DNA of 34,156 nucleotides from Bacteroides sp. (GCA_019414725.1 DXLM01000033.1:1-34156); one strand, 5' to 3'; counted from the stretch's first letter, positions 7,832 through 15,669 are shown. Notes: a model not told the origin generated them from the sequence alone. Program-made: numbers and translations.

Positions 7832-9216
7832 ATGAAGAAAAGTTCTAAGATTATTCTGTCAGTGTTGGTGGTGGCTGTAGTACTTTTCGGTACATACCGG
7901 ATTGTGAATAAGGCTCCTTCAACCAGTTTGGACAGTAATGCTCAGATGGCGGAAATCATTGAGAGCAGTGGGTGTATGGCATGTCATACAGCAAATCCTC
8001 AACTCCCGTTTTATGCGAACTTCCCTTTTGCCGGTAAATTGGTAAAGGAAGATATTCGGTTGGCGTATCGTTCTTTTGACATGGCTCCAATGATGGAAGC
8101 GCTGAAGAAAGGGAAAAAATCAGTGAAGTAGATTTGGCAAAGGTGGAAAAAGTAATTCTTGATGGGTCTATGCCTATGGCCAAATATTATTTGATACATT
8201 GGGGAGCTTCACTGAGTGATACTGAAAAGCAGATGGCATTAAATTGGGCGAAAGAACAGCGTGCTGCTTTTTATCCGAATTTACTTGCTGATGCGAAATG
8301 GAATAATGAAACCATTCGCCCGATTCAGGATTCAGTGGCTGTCGACGTTCGTAAGGTTATATTAGGAAATTTGCTTTTCCATGATGTACGTTTGTCTTCA
8401 GACAATACGGTTTCTTGTTCTTCTTGTCATGGTCTGAATACCGGAGGAGTGGATAATAAGCAATATTCTGAAGGAGTTGGTGGACAATTTGGTGGTGTAA
8501 ATGCTCCTTCGGTATATAATGCACATTATAATTTTGTGCAGTTTTGGGATGGACGTGCAGCAACTTTGGCTGATCAGGCGGCTGGTCCTCCTTTGAATCC
8601 TGTGGAAATGGCAAGTACTTCGTTTGATGAGATTTGTGAAAAATTGAATGCAGATGCTGACTTCTCGAAAGCTTTTAAGGAAGTATATCCTGACGGCTTT
8701 AATCAGGCGAATATTACCGATGCTATTCAGGAATTTGAAAGAACATTGCTTACTCCTAACTCTCGTTTCGATAAATACCTGAAAGGAGATGAAACTGCTA
8801 TGACTGCAGATGAACTGGCTGGCTACGATTTGTTCAAGAAATATAACTGTGCCACTTGTCATGTTGGAGAAAATATGGGAGGACAATCGTATGAATTGCT
8901 GGGTATTAAGCATGACTATTTCGCAGACAGAGGTACTGAGTTGACCATTGAGGATAATGGACGTTTTAAGGAAACAAAAAATGAAAGAGACAGACATCGT
9001 TCCAAAGTACCTGGCTTGCGTAATGTAGCTCTGACTGCTCCTTATTTCCATGATGGAACACAGGCTACTCTTGATGAAATCGTCAAGGCAATGGCTAAAT
9101 ATGAAATAGGTGTCGATTTGAATGATCAGGAAGTTAAGCAGCTTGTTGCATTCCTGCATACATTAACCGGTGAATATCAAGGTAAGTTGCTGGTTAATGA
9201 CAATGACGTGCACTAA
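7832..9216 (+). pseudogene. Tri-heme cytochrome c peroxidase (YhjA-like), frameshifted in an A6 tract
   Basis: Two frames make one protein. The first (7832-8131) has a membrane anchor (about residues 7-24) and a heme site CMACH (48-52). It then hits TAG just after the A6 run at 8114-8119. The second frame (from about 8116 to 9216) holds CSSCH and CATCH and the di-heme peroxidase domain (FHDVRLSSDNTVSCSSCHGL, NAPSVYNAHYNFVQFWDG). One added A gives a continuous 461-residue protein reading KGKKISEVDLAKVEK across the join, with hemes at 48-52, 196-200 and 340-344. A membrane anchor, an extra N-terminal heme and a bacterial cytochrome c peroxidase domain match the layout of E. coli YhjA, a quinol peroxidase that reduces periplasmic hydrogen peroxide. 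Apart from the shift, both halves are intact, so a sequencing error, a fresh mutation or recoding must be separated by reads. It follows ccsA in an apparent operon. Confidence 0.85.
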
Positions 9217-9231
9217 GACTATTTGTATCTT

Positions 9232-9268
9232 GAAATATCCTGTCATTTGATGATGGGATATTTCTTCT
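9232..9268 (+). terminator. Weak terminator-like hairpin after the peroxidase gene
   Basis: GAAATATCC at 9232-9240 pairs with GGATATTTC at 9256-9264 around a loop that can partly pair further. The tail TTCTTCT is only moderately T-rich. It lies 16 bases past the stop. Confidence 0.45.
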
Positions 9269-9310
9269 CTGTTTGTCTTTCTCTGCCGTGCCTTTTTGTC
9301 AAACCTCTGT

Positions 9311-9318
9311 TATCTTTG
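9311..9318 (+). promoter_or_regulatory. Putative -7 box of the ferritin gene
   Basis: TATCTTTG here would start a transcript near 9325 and leave a leader of about 145 bases before the ferritin ATG, long for this genome. An exact inverted copy of the 10-mer that contains it lies at 9355-9364, so this could also be part of a symmetrical site. Confidence 0.45.
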
Positions 9319-9430
9319 TTTCAGATTGAATTGTGACAACTTGGCAGAATTGTTCAAAGATAACCTTGGTGACTTAATATTTCATAAAAATTTACTGTAG
9401 AGAAAGATTGTTGGCATTTCATTTGTTTAT

Positions 9431-9454
9431 AAAGTAGTGTAAGATTACTACTTT
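9431..9454 (+). promoter_or_regulatory. Hairpin in the ferritin mRNA leader
   Basis: AAAGTAGT (9431-9438) and ACTACTTT (9447-9454) form an 8-bp stem with an 8-base loop, ending 16 bases before the ATG. It could affect translation initiation or mRNA stability. The role is inferred. Confidence 0.35.
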
Positions 9455-9470
9455 TAAAATTAAAGATATT

Positions 9471-9956
9471 ATGATCTCAGAAAAATTACAAAAAGCAATC
9501 AACGATCAGATTACAGCTGAAATGTGGTCGTCTAATCTTTATTTGTCTATGTCTTTCTATTTGAAGAAAGAGGGTTTTGATGGCTTTGCACATTGGATGA
9601 AGCTACAGTCTCAGGAAGAGTTGCAACACGCTTATGATCTTGCTGATTACGTAGCAAAACGTGGTGGAGTTGCGTTGGTTGATAAAATCGATGTTGTTCC
9701 ACAAGGATGGGGTAGCGTACTCGAAGTGTTCGAACATGTTTACAAACATGAATGCCACGTTTCTGAATTGATTGACAATTTGGTAAATGTAGCTTCTGAG
9801 GTTAAAGATAAGGCTTCTCAAGATTTCTTGTGGGGATATGTTCGTGAACAGGTAGAAGAAGAAGCTACAGCTCAGGGTATCGTTGAAAAGCTGAAGAAAT
9901 GCGGTGACCATGCAGGTATTTTGTATCTGGATGATAAACTGGGCTCACGCAAGTAA
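9471..9956 (+). CDS. ftnA: Bacterial non-heme ferritin
   Basis: This 161-residue protein is a complete FtnA-type ferritin, which oxidises ferrous iron and stores it as a mineral inside a 24-subunit shell in the cytoplasm. The ferroxidase ligands are present: Glu17, Glu50 and His53 in SQEELQHA, Glu94 in KHECHVSEL, and the glutamate cluster at 126-131 (REQVEEEA) that provides the third iron site. Length and helix pattern are normal for the family. Its position after a hydrogen peroxide-reducing cytochrome fits a role in limiting Fenton chemistry, since Bacteroides ferritin is known to respond to oxygen and iron. It has its own leader and a strong terminator, so it is probably monocistronic. Confidence 0.96.
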   Translation: MISEKLQKAINDQITAEMWSSNLYLSMSFYLKKEGFDGFAHWMKLQSQEELQHAYDLADYVAKRGGVALVDKIDVVPQGWGSVLEVFEHVYKHECHVSELIDNLVNVASEVKDKASQDFLWGYVREQVEEEATAQGIVEKLKKCGDHAGILYLDDKLGSRK

Positions 9957-9990
9957 AAAAGATGTAGATTGTTTTTTTAGTCTATTGATA

Positions 9991-10029
9991 TATTGCCATC
10001 CGATAATTTTCGGATGGCAATATTTTTTC
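9991..10029 (+). terminator. Intrinsic terminator of ferritin gene
   Basis: A perfect 13-bp stem (TATTGCCATCCGA at 9991-10003, complement at 10010-10022) with a 6-base loop is followed by a T6 run. It is the strongest terminator in the first third of the window. Confidence 0.9.
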
Positions 10030-10037
10030 TATCTTTG
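10030..10037 (+). promoter_or_regulatory. -7 promoter box of the small methyltransferase gene
   Basis: TATCTTTG begins right after the T-run of the ferritin terminator, 25 bases before the ATG at 10063. The -33 position falls inside the terminator hairpin (TTTT at 10007-10010, 19 bases upstream). Confidence 0.6.
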
Positions 10038-10062
10038 TTCACCGTACTAAAGAAGATAATTT

Positions 10063-10743
10063 ATGCCGAACCTGTTTTTACGTGGATGGAATTGGTGCTG
10101 TCGTTTCCGCCATCGGTGTGGATATGGAGTACATTCTCCTTCCGATTTTTTTCTGATAACTTTTGTCGTTTATGAGCGTTTGGCATTTTATGCCTATAAT
10201 TTGTTGCATGCCAAAAGAAAACAAGTTGAACACTTGCCTCATTATCGTGAAAAAACGGATCGGTTGTTATTTCGTTTGGTAAATCATTTGCAGCCTCGGA
10301 ATATGCTTGAAGTAGGAACTGGTAGTGGTTTATCGGCTAGGTATATGAGTGAAGCGAAGCATGTGCCTTTGTGTACATTTGATGAAGGGAAAGAACACGA
10401 AGAAGTTATATCTTTGCTGAAAGATGCTCCTGAGGTAGATTATCGTTGCGGAAATGTCCTCTCTCTGTTGAGAAGTCGTGTAGAGGGACAGTCTTGTCCG
10501 GATATCGTGCATATTGCTTTTACTCCTTATTATAAGGAAGCATTTGACATGCTTCTTCCTTATGTTACTTCAAGGACTTGTTTTTTTATAGGCTCGCCTT
10601 ATGCAACTAAAGAAAAACGTCAATGGTGGAAGCAGGTTGTAGCTGATTCAAGAACTGGAGTGACGTTCGACTTGTATGATGTGGGCTTGGTCTTTTTTGA
10701 TAAAAAAAGGATAAAAGAACATCGCATTGTGAATTTCTTTTAA
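10063..10743 (+). CDS. Putative class I SAM-dependent methyltransferase
   Basis: This 226-residue protein has the glycine-rich SAM-binding motif MLEVGTGSGLSARYM at 81-95, followed by an acidic strand end (LCTFDEGKE). Its N-terminus contains RCGYGVHSPSDFF, a pattern I associate with a Bacteroidota methyltransferase-like family where a GxHSPF-type segment starts the protein. The usual catalytic motif is not clear, so the substrate is unknown. Its stop is 15 bases before the cobalamin adenosyltransferase gene, suggesting they are co-transcribed. Confidence 0.7.
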   Translation: MPNLFLRGWNWCCRFRHRCGYGVHSPSDFFLITFVVYERLAFYAYNLLHAKRKQVEHLPHYREKTDRLLFRLVNHLQPRNMLEVGTGSGLSARYMSEAKHVPLCTFDEGKEHEEVISLLKDAPEVDYRCGNVLSLLRSRVEGQSCPDIVHIAFTPYYKEAFDMLLPYVTSRTCFFIGSPYATKEKRQWWKQVVADSRTGVTFDLYDVGLVFFDKKRIKEHRIVNFF

Positions 10744-10758
10744 TAACATATTTGTACT

Positions 10759-11328
10759 ATGAAAAAGAGTGTAATTTATACCCGGACGGGAGATGGTGGA
10801 ACAACTTCGCTGGTTGGAGGAATGAGAGTTCCTAAAACACATATACGTTTGGAAGCATATGGTACAGTGGATGAACTGAATGCTAATATTGGTGTTTTAG
10901 CAACCTGTGTAGAGGATGTTGCGATTTGTGACTTTCTTTTATATATCCAGCACAAGCTTTTTTCACTCGGGGCCTATTTGGCAACAGATCAGTCTGTGAC
11001 TGAACTGCATGTAGAAAGTCAGATTTCTGCTGAAGCAATAAAGCGTTTGGAGACTGCTATTGACGAACTGGATAACTCTTTGCCCCCATTGAAGGCATTT
11101 GTTCTTCCGGGAGGAGCATTCTCTGCATCGTTGTGTCATGTTTGCCGTACGGTATGTCGCCGTGCTGAGCGTAGAATATTGGCACTGGAAGAACATGAAA
11201 ATTGTATAATTGATCCTGAAATAAAGCAATTTGTGAACAGATTGTCTGATTATTTGTTTATTCTTTCCAGAAAGTTAAATCAATTAACACAGCATGATGA
11301 AATTTATTGGGATAAGAGTTGCAAATGA
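10759..11328 (+). CDS. Cob(I)yrinic acid a,c-diamide adenosyltransferase, PduO type
   Basis: This 189-residue enzyme transfers adenosyl from ATP to reduced corrinoid, making coenzyme B12. It has the PduO-type N-terminal ATP-binding motif YTRTGDGGTTSL at 6-17, the following GTVDELNANIG, and the C-terminal helices with CRRAERRILAL and NRLSDYLFILSRKLNQ that form the active site between subunits. Length and motifs match trimeric PduO/ATR proteins. There is no cobalamin riboswitch or corrinoid gene next to it. The function would be salvage of imported B12 for enzymes such as methylmalonyl-CoA mutase. Confidence 0.94.
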   Translation: MKKSVIYTRTGDGGTTSLVGGMRVPKTHIRLEAYGTVDELNANIGVLATCVEDVAICDFLLYIQHKLFSLGAYLATDQSVTELHVESQISAEAIKRLETAIDELDNSLPPLKAFVLPGGAFSASLCHVCRTVCRRAERRILALEEHENCIIDPEIKQFVNRLSDYLFILSRKLNQLTQHDEIYWDKSCK

Positions 11329-11348
11329 AAGAATTTGTTATACTTTTG
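11319..11348 (+). promoter_or_regulatory. Promoter of the DUF2795 gene
   Basis: TTG at 11319-11321, a 19-base spacer and TACTTTTG at 11341-11348 fit the Bacteroides consensus. The -33 element lies inside the end of the preceding gene. Confidence 0.6.
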
Positions 11349-11391
11349 TGGCTCAATAATGGAATGTAAAACTTTTTAAAACTAAGATACT

Positions 11392-11613
11392 ATGTATTGG
11401 ACATTGGAATTGGCCTCAAAGCTGGAAGATGCACCATGGCCTGCAACAAAAGATGAGTTAATCGACTACGCTATGCGTTCAGGAGCACCGCTGGAAGTTA
11501 TTGAAAACTTGCAGGAGATGGAAGATGAAGACGAAATTTATGAAAGCATAGAAGATATTTGGCCGGATTATCCGAGTAAAGAAGATTTTTTCTTCAACGA
11601 GGAAGAATATTAA
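11392..11613 (+). CDS. DUF2795 family protein
   Basis: This 73-residue, strongly acidic protein begins MYWTLELASKLEDAPWPATKDELIDYAMRSG. That matches the conserved DUF2795 pattern (a short fold with P-A-T-K-x-E-L and R-x-G-A). The C-terminal half is a run of Asp and Glu residues ending DFFFNEEEY. The family is widespread in Bacteroidota and its function is not known. It has its own promoter and terminator, so it is expressed alone and possibly at high level. Confidence 0.88.
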   Translation: MYWTLELASKLEDAPWPATKDELIDYAMRSGAPLEVIENLQEMEDEDEIYESIEDIWPDYPSKEDFFFNEEEY

Positions 11614-11642
11614 GGAAGTGTATACTTCCGTTCCTGTTTTAT

Positions 11643-11682
11643 ATATCCCGCTAAAAATTATTTTTAGTGGGATATTTTTTTA
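11643..11682 (+). terminator. Intrinsic terminator after the DUF2795 gene
   Basis: ATATCCCGCTAAAAA (11643-11657) pairs with TTTTTAGTGGGATAT (11661-11675) with one wobble pair and a 3-base loop, followed by a T-run. Confidence 0.88.
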
Positions 11683-11740
11683 TTTGTTACTTTTATTGGA
11701 AAAGTGAAGTTGTTTTATTTCTCTGAAAACATAAAATCAA

Positions 11741-12961
11741 ATGAAAGAAATATCTCCTGAAACATCCTGTTTTATTTGTAAAAATCGTCATGAAGATGTA
11801 CGGCAACTTGCTTTACAAGCCTCAAAGTATCCAGATGTAAATATGGCTGAGGCTGTTGTGCAGATAGCGGGATGGCAGATTGCTGAAAAGAAGATTCCTC
11901 TATGGGCGCAGACCGAAGGGATACGTTATCCGCAGCATTTGTCAATGGAACAATGTTCATCGGAAGTTACTGCACGATATAAGGCTTCATTAGTAAAAGG
12001 AGATAGCTTTGCAGATTTAACAGCTGGTTTAGGAGTAGATTTTTCGTTTATAGCTCGTAACTTTAATCAGGCAGACTATGTAGAACGACAGGAAGTATTG
12101 TGTGAGCTGGCACAGCATAATTTTCCGTTGTTAGGTCTGAACCATGTGAGGATACATCAAGCAGATGGAACTGAGTTTCTGAAAACAATGAAACCAGTAG
12201 ATTGTTTGTTTCTTGATCCAGCTCGTCGCGACAGTAATGGTGGTAAGACTGTTTTGATTGCTGATTGTGAACCGGATGTATGTGCACTCGAGGATTTGTT
12301 GGTTGAACGAGCGCATACGGTAATGATAAAGCTTTCCCCAATGCTTGATATGGCTTCGGCATTAAACGAACTGAAGTATGTGAGTGAAATACATATTGTA
12401 GCTGTTAATAACGAGTGTAAAGAGTTGATAATTATTCTTGATAAGGAAAAAATTGAGGGTAAATGTATTGATAATGAAATTGTTATAAGTTGTGAACAGA
12501 TTGTTAATAACTTTGTTCATCAACACCTCGATTTTACGATTTCGGAGGAGAAGAAAGCTGTATGTACGTTGGCTGAAAAGGTAGAGAGCTATCTTTATGA
12601 ACCGGGAGCCGCTTTATTGAAAGCAGGAGCTTACCGTATTTTGTCAGAGAGGTATGGTGTGAAAAAACTTCACGCTAATAGTCATTTGTATACTTCGGAT
12701 GTGGAAGTAGATTTTCCCGGTCGTTGTTTCCGGGTATTGGCTGTATCGGGATTTGGGAAAAAGGAATTGAAAAGTTTTTTGCAAGGTGTAGAGAAGGCAA
12801 ATCTGACAGTACGTAATTTCCCTTCTACGGTGGCCGAGCTCCGTAAGAAGCTGAAGCTAAAAGAGGGTGGGGATGTTTATCTATTTGCCACAACTCTTGC
12901 CAATGGAGATAAAGTATTGATTAAATGTGAGAAACTTAACTCTGAAAAGAATATTAGCTAA
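11741..12961 (+). CDS. PG_1098-like class I SAM-dependent methyltransferase with THUMP-like domain
   Basis: This 406-residue protein has a SAM-binding motif FADLTAGLGVDFSF (90-103) and a catalytic-site-like motif CLFLDPARRDSNGG (155-168). These are followed by MIKLSPMLDM, a ferredoxin-like section, and a C-terminal THUMP-like region ending with FATTLANGDKVLIKCEKL. This is the architecture of the Porphyromonas gingivalis PG_1098 family. THUMP-type domains suggest an RNA substrate, but the DPARR motif differs from the NPPY of typical N6-methylases, so the target is unproven. It ends in a bidirectional terminator facing sufE. Confidence 0.9.
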   Translation: MKEISPETSCFICKNRHEDVRQLALQASKYPDVNMAEAVVQIAGWQIAEKKIPLWAQTEGIRYPQHLSMEQCSSEVTARYKASLVKGDSFADLTAGLGVDFSFIARNFNQADYVERQEVLCELAQHNFPLLGLNHVRIHQADGTEFLKTMKPVDCLFLDPARRDSNGGKTVLIADCEPDVCALEDLLVERAHTVMIKLSPMLDMASALNELKYVSEIHIVAVNNECKELIIILDKEKIEGKCIDNEIVISCEQIVNNFVHQHLDFTISEEKKAVCTLAEKVESYLYEPGAALLKAGAYRILSERYGVKKLHANSHLYTSDVEVDFPGRCFRVLAVSGFGKKELKSFLQGVEKANLTVRNFPSTVAELRKKLKLKEGGDVYLFATTLANGDKVLIKCEKLNSEKNIS

Positions 12962-13012
12962 CAATAAAAATGCCGCTTTTCTATCTAAAATGAAAAGCGG
13001 CATTTTTATTGT
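12961..13012. terminator. Bidirectional terminator between convergent genes
   Basis: A perfect 21-bp inverted repeat (12961-12981 and 12992-13012) includes ATAAAAATGCCGC and its complement, with a 10-base loop. The A-rich and T-rich outer arms give a U-tract in either direction. It serves the methyltransferase gene (plus) and the sufE transcript (minus). Confidence 0.92.
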
Positions 13013-13030
13013 CTTGAAGGTTGATTATAT

Positions 13031-13459
13031 TTATTCAGCTTGTTTTGCTTTGAAGGCCAGAGCATACATACGCATTTGTTTTACCATAGCCAGTAAGCCA
13101 TTGCTACGAGTTGGTGACAAATGTTCTTTTAACCCGATCTTTTCAATAAAATAGAGATCGGAATTTAAAATTTCATCGGGGGTATGTCCTGATACAACTT
13201 TGATTAATAAAGCAATGATACCTTTTACTATCAAGGCGTCGCTTTCTGCCTGAAAGACTACATTTCCATCTTCCATATCAGCCTGAAGCCATACACGGCT
13301 TTGACAGCCATCTATCAGATTTTGCTCTGTTTTATATTTTTCATCGAGTGGTTCTTGTTCATTTCCCAAGTCGATAAGTAACTGGTATTTATCCATCCAG
13401 TCGTCGAAGTCACTGAATTCTTCGATTACCTCGTCTTGAAGTTCGTTGATTGTTTTCAT
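13031..13459 (-). CDS. sufE: SufE family sulfur acceptor protein
   Basis: This 142-residue protein takes persulfide sulfur from a SufS cysteine desulfurase and passes it to iron-sulfur cluster assembly in the cytoplasm. The active cysteine is Cys52 in the family motif LIDGCQSRVWL. The C-terminal part also matches SufE (LSPTRSNGLLAMVKQMRMYA). It is last in a minus-strand group after the two metallohydrolase genes, with 15 bases to the upstream stop. The suf cluster itself is not in the window, so this is the separate copy often seen in Bacteroidota. Confidence 0.95.
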   Translation of the reverse strand: MKTINELQDEVIEEFSDFDDWMDKYQLLIDLGNEQEPLDEKYKTEQNLIDGCQSRVWLQADMEDGNVVFQAESDALIVKGIIALLIKVVSGHTPDEILNSDLYFIEKIGLKEHLSPTRSNGLLAMVKQMRMYALAFKAKQAE

Positions 13460-13474
13460 ACTTTATTCTTGTTA

Positions 13475-14485
13475 TTATTTTTCGTTATATATTACTGTCA
13501 TGACAGTCTGACCAACAGCTTGTAAAGTTGCTTTGTCAATATTATCCATGTTGTCGTTTATGGTGTGCCAGGTAGGATTAAAACCTTCTCCATTATTAGG
13601 ATTGAAGTCAATGATATCTACGCATGGTATCTGTCTGAAACGATTTACATATACATGGTCATCGGTTACTTCTCCACCGTCATTTTTAATGAAATGTTTG
13701 GAGTATCCTAGGTTGTGGGCTATATCCCAAATCTTTTGCATAGGCTGGCTGGCTGTACGTTTGGAATATCCTTCGTAATAGAATGTCGCATTTTTCCCTC
13801 CTACCATGTCAAGCAATATACCGAAGCGTGCCTTATAGTCGGGAGTATGTGGAATGCGTCCCCAATATTGGGATCCCAGACACCATGTATCTGCTTTATA
13901 AGGACCGTCATAGAAATCTGGAGTGCCGTAATCTTCCGAATCAAAAAATATGATATCGATTCCGATGGCTGGAGCCTGCTGTTGTAAGTGGCGTGCTATT
14001 TCCAGTAAAACACCAACACCGCTGGCTCCATCGTTTGCTCCATCGATAGGAGTATGGTGATGTTTCTCTTCGCCAGCATCTGCATACGGGCGAGTGTCCC
14101 AGTGTGCAAATAACAGAACACGCTTTTTAGTATCAGGATTATACACTCCAATAATATTACGTGATTTCAATATTGTGCCGTTGTAGGCCATAAGGTCGGC
14201 GTATTGGTTGTAAACCTTAGCTCCGAAACTCTCCAATTGTTTAGCCAAATAATCACCGCAGGCACGATGGGCTTCCGTGTTTGGAACACGGGGACCAAAA
14301 TCTACTTGTTTTTTTACATAGATGTAGGCACTGTCAGCATTGAAGTCAGGAGCTTTGACTAAGGGCGTACTGTTGTTTTCGTTTTCTTGGCTATTCTTAT
14401 TGTTACTGCTGCCACAAGCTGTAAGAAGGAGTATTCCTGCCAACAACAGATAAAACAAATTGAATATCTTTCGGAGTAATTGCAT
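13475..14485 (-). CDS. Glutaminyl cyclase-like M28 family lipoprotein
   Basis: This 336-residue exported enzyme starts with a lipoprotein signal peptide (LLLTACGSS, Cys24). The M28 zinc fold follows: AHWDTRP at 127-133, GANDGASGVGVLLE (149-162, Asp152 ligand), FFDSEDYG (180-187, Glu184 catalytic and Asp185 ligand) and a C-terminal TWHTINDNMDNID (305-317, Trp306 and His307). That last segment closely resembles human glutaminyl cyclase (WHTMDDNEENLD), so conversion of N-terminal glutamine to pyroglutamate on exported proteins is more likely than aminopeptidase action. Bacteroidota process many exported proteins this way. It lies between argE-like and sufE genes, with 23 bases upstream and 15 downstream. 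Confidence 0.87.
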   Translation of the reverse strand: MQLLRKIFNLFYLLLAGILLLTACGSSNNKNSQENENNSTPLVKAPDFNADSAYIYVKKQVDFGPRVPNTEAHRACGDYLAKQLESFGAKVYNQYADLMAYNGTILKSRNIIGVYNPDTKKRVLLFAHWDTRPYADAGEEKHHHTPIDGANDGASGVGVLLEIARHLQQQAPAIGIDIIFFDSEDYGTPDFYDGPYKADTWCLGSQYWGRIPHTPDYKARFGILLDMVGGKNATFYYEGYSKRTASQPMQKIWDIAHNLGYSKHFIKNDGGEVTDDHVYVNRFRQIPCVDIIDFNPNNGEGFNPTWHTINDNMDNIDKATLQAVGQTVMTVIYNEK

Positions 14486-14508
14486 AGTTTTCTTTTTAAA
14501 TGAGTGGT

Positions 14509-15573
14509 TTATAATTTTAGTCCGTCCAATATTGAAATATAGTTGCCGATAGCTTCTTCTATTTCGGCTACCATGATATATTCATCAGCAGTGTGCGAAC
14601 GTGAAGATTTACCCGGACCTATTTTTACCGAAGGGAAAGGCATGAGTGCCTGATCGGAAAGAGTAGGAGATCCGAAAGGCGTCTTTCCGAGTTCAACAGC
14701 CCGTTGTACAAATGGATGATTAATGTCTATACGTGAGGAGTTGAGACGGAATGAACGTGCTTTTGCCTCGCAGCTGATATGAGAAGTGATTTCTTTGAAT
14801 AGTTCCTCATTAGAATAGAATTCATTACTTCGGATATCAACAACGAAAGTACATATGTCTGGCACAACGTTATGTTGTGTACCTGCATTAATCTGTGTAA
14901 CACTCATTTTGACAGGTCCCAGTAAAGAAGATTCTTTAGGGAAGCGGAACGTGCGAAACCATTCTATATCGCTCAGTACTTTATATATTGCATTATCGCC
15001 TTCTTCGCGTGCTGCATGACCGGCTTTTCCACGTGCAGTAACATCAAGTACCATCAATCCCTTTTCTGCAATAGCAGGATTCATTTCTGTCGGCTCACCA
15101 ACGACTCCCAATGTAATAGGAGGTAATTGCGGTAAAACACTTTCTATTCCGTTTTTGCCGGAAACCTCTTCTTCGCATGAAGCAAGGAAGATGAGGTTGT
15201 AATTTTGCTCAGTCGCACACAAGTACCGGTATGCTTGAAATAAAGATACCAGACTGGCACCTGCATCGTTGCTTCCCAGACCGTAGAGCTTACCGTTTTC
15301 CATTTTAGGAGTAAAAGGTTGTTTGCGCCAGCCGTTAACTGGTTTTACGGTATCTATATGCGAGTTAAGCAATATAGTTGGGCGTTGAGTATTGAACATC
15401 GGGCTGATACACCAGATATTATTTCCTGATCTGCCGGTCATGATACCGGTTTCTTCTATATAGTTTTGTAAAAAATCGGCAGCAGCTTCTTCTTCCCTGC
15501 TGATAGAAGGGATACCGATTAGAGCTTGAAGTAATGTTAATGCTTCAGATGTGTAGTAACCAATGTCTAACAT
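14509..15573 (-). CDS. argE: M20 family metallohydrolase, ArgE-type (acyl-ornithine/citrulline deacylase)
   Basis: This 354-residue cytoplasmic dinuclear zinc amidohydrolase has the metal ligands in order: His72 in NSHIDTV, Asp103 in GSNDAGAS, Glu134-Glu135 in SCEEEVSG, Glu160 in VVGEPTEM and His327 in SRSHTADE. The dimerisation insert follows RGKAGHAA. In Bacteroides, arginine synthesis is known to use N-succinylated intermediates, so the substrate may be succinyl- rather than acetyl-ornithine or citrulline. The sequence alone does not decide this. The frame extends to a TTG at 15600, but that codon lies inside the -7 box at 15598-15605, so the ATG at 15573 is the start. Confidence 0.88.
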   Translation of the reverse strand: MLDIGYYTSEALTLLQALIGIPSISREEEAAADFLQNYIEETGIMTGRSGNNIWCISPMFNTQRPTILLNSHIDTVKPVNGWRKQPFTPKMENGKLYGLGSNDAGASLVSLFQAYRYLCATEQNYNLIFLASCEEEVSGKNGIESVLPQLPPITLGVVGEPTEMNPAIAEKGLMVLDVTARGKAGHAAREEGDNAIYKVLSDIEWFRTFRFPKESSLLGPVKMSVTQINAGTQHNVVPDICTFVVDIRSNEFYSNEELFKEITSHISCEAKARSFRLNSSRIDINHPFVQRAVELGKTPFGSPTLSDQALMPFPSVKIGPGKSSRSHTADEYIMVAEIEEAIGNYISILDGLKL

Positions 15574-15597
15574 AAAAAAAGATTCTGTTTTGTGCAG

Positions 15598-15605
15598 CAA
15601 AGATA
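15598..15605 (-). promoter_or_regulatory. -7 promoter box of the argE-type gene
   Basis: On the minus strand TATCTTTG runs from 15605 to 15598. Transcription would begin near 15591 and leave a leader of about 18 bases. Confidence 0.65.
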
Positions 15606-15629
15606 CTTCATTTATTCCAAATTAAACTC

Positions 15630-15637
15630 TATCTTTG
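15630..15637 (+). promoter_or_regulatory. -7 promoter box of the acyl-CoA synthetase gene
   Basis: TATCTTTG lies 33 bases before the ATG at 15670. It faces away from the argE-type promoter 25 bases to its left, so the two genes share one short divergent control region. Confidence 0.65.
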
Positions 15638-15669
15638 CATTCAGCGATAATAAAATAACTAAATTTTAA

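Noticed and set aside
8398..9159. Long minus-strand ORF (253 residues) under the peroxidase gene
   Set aside because: It lies opposite a gene with clear heme motifs, has no family pattern, and is a shadow of the coding strand.
10744..10758. Cobalamin riboswitch near the adenosyltransferase gene
   Set aside because: The gap is only 15 bases and no B12-box or long leader is present.
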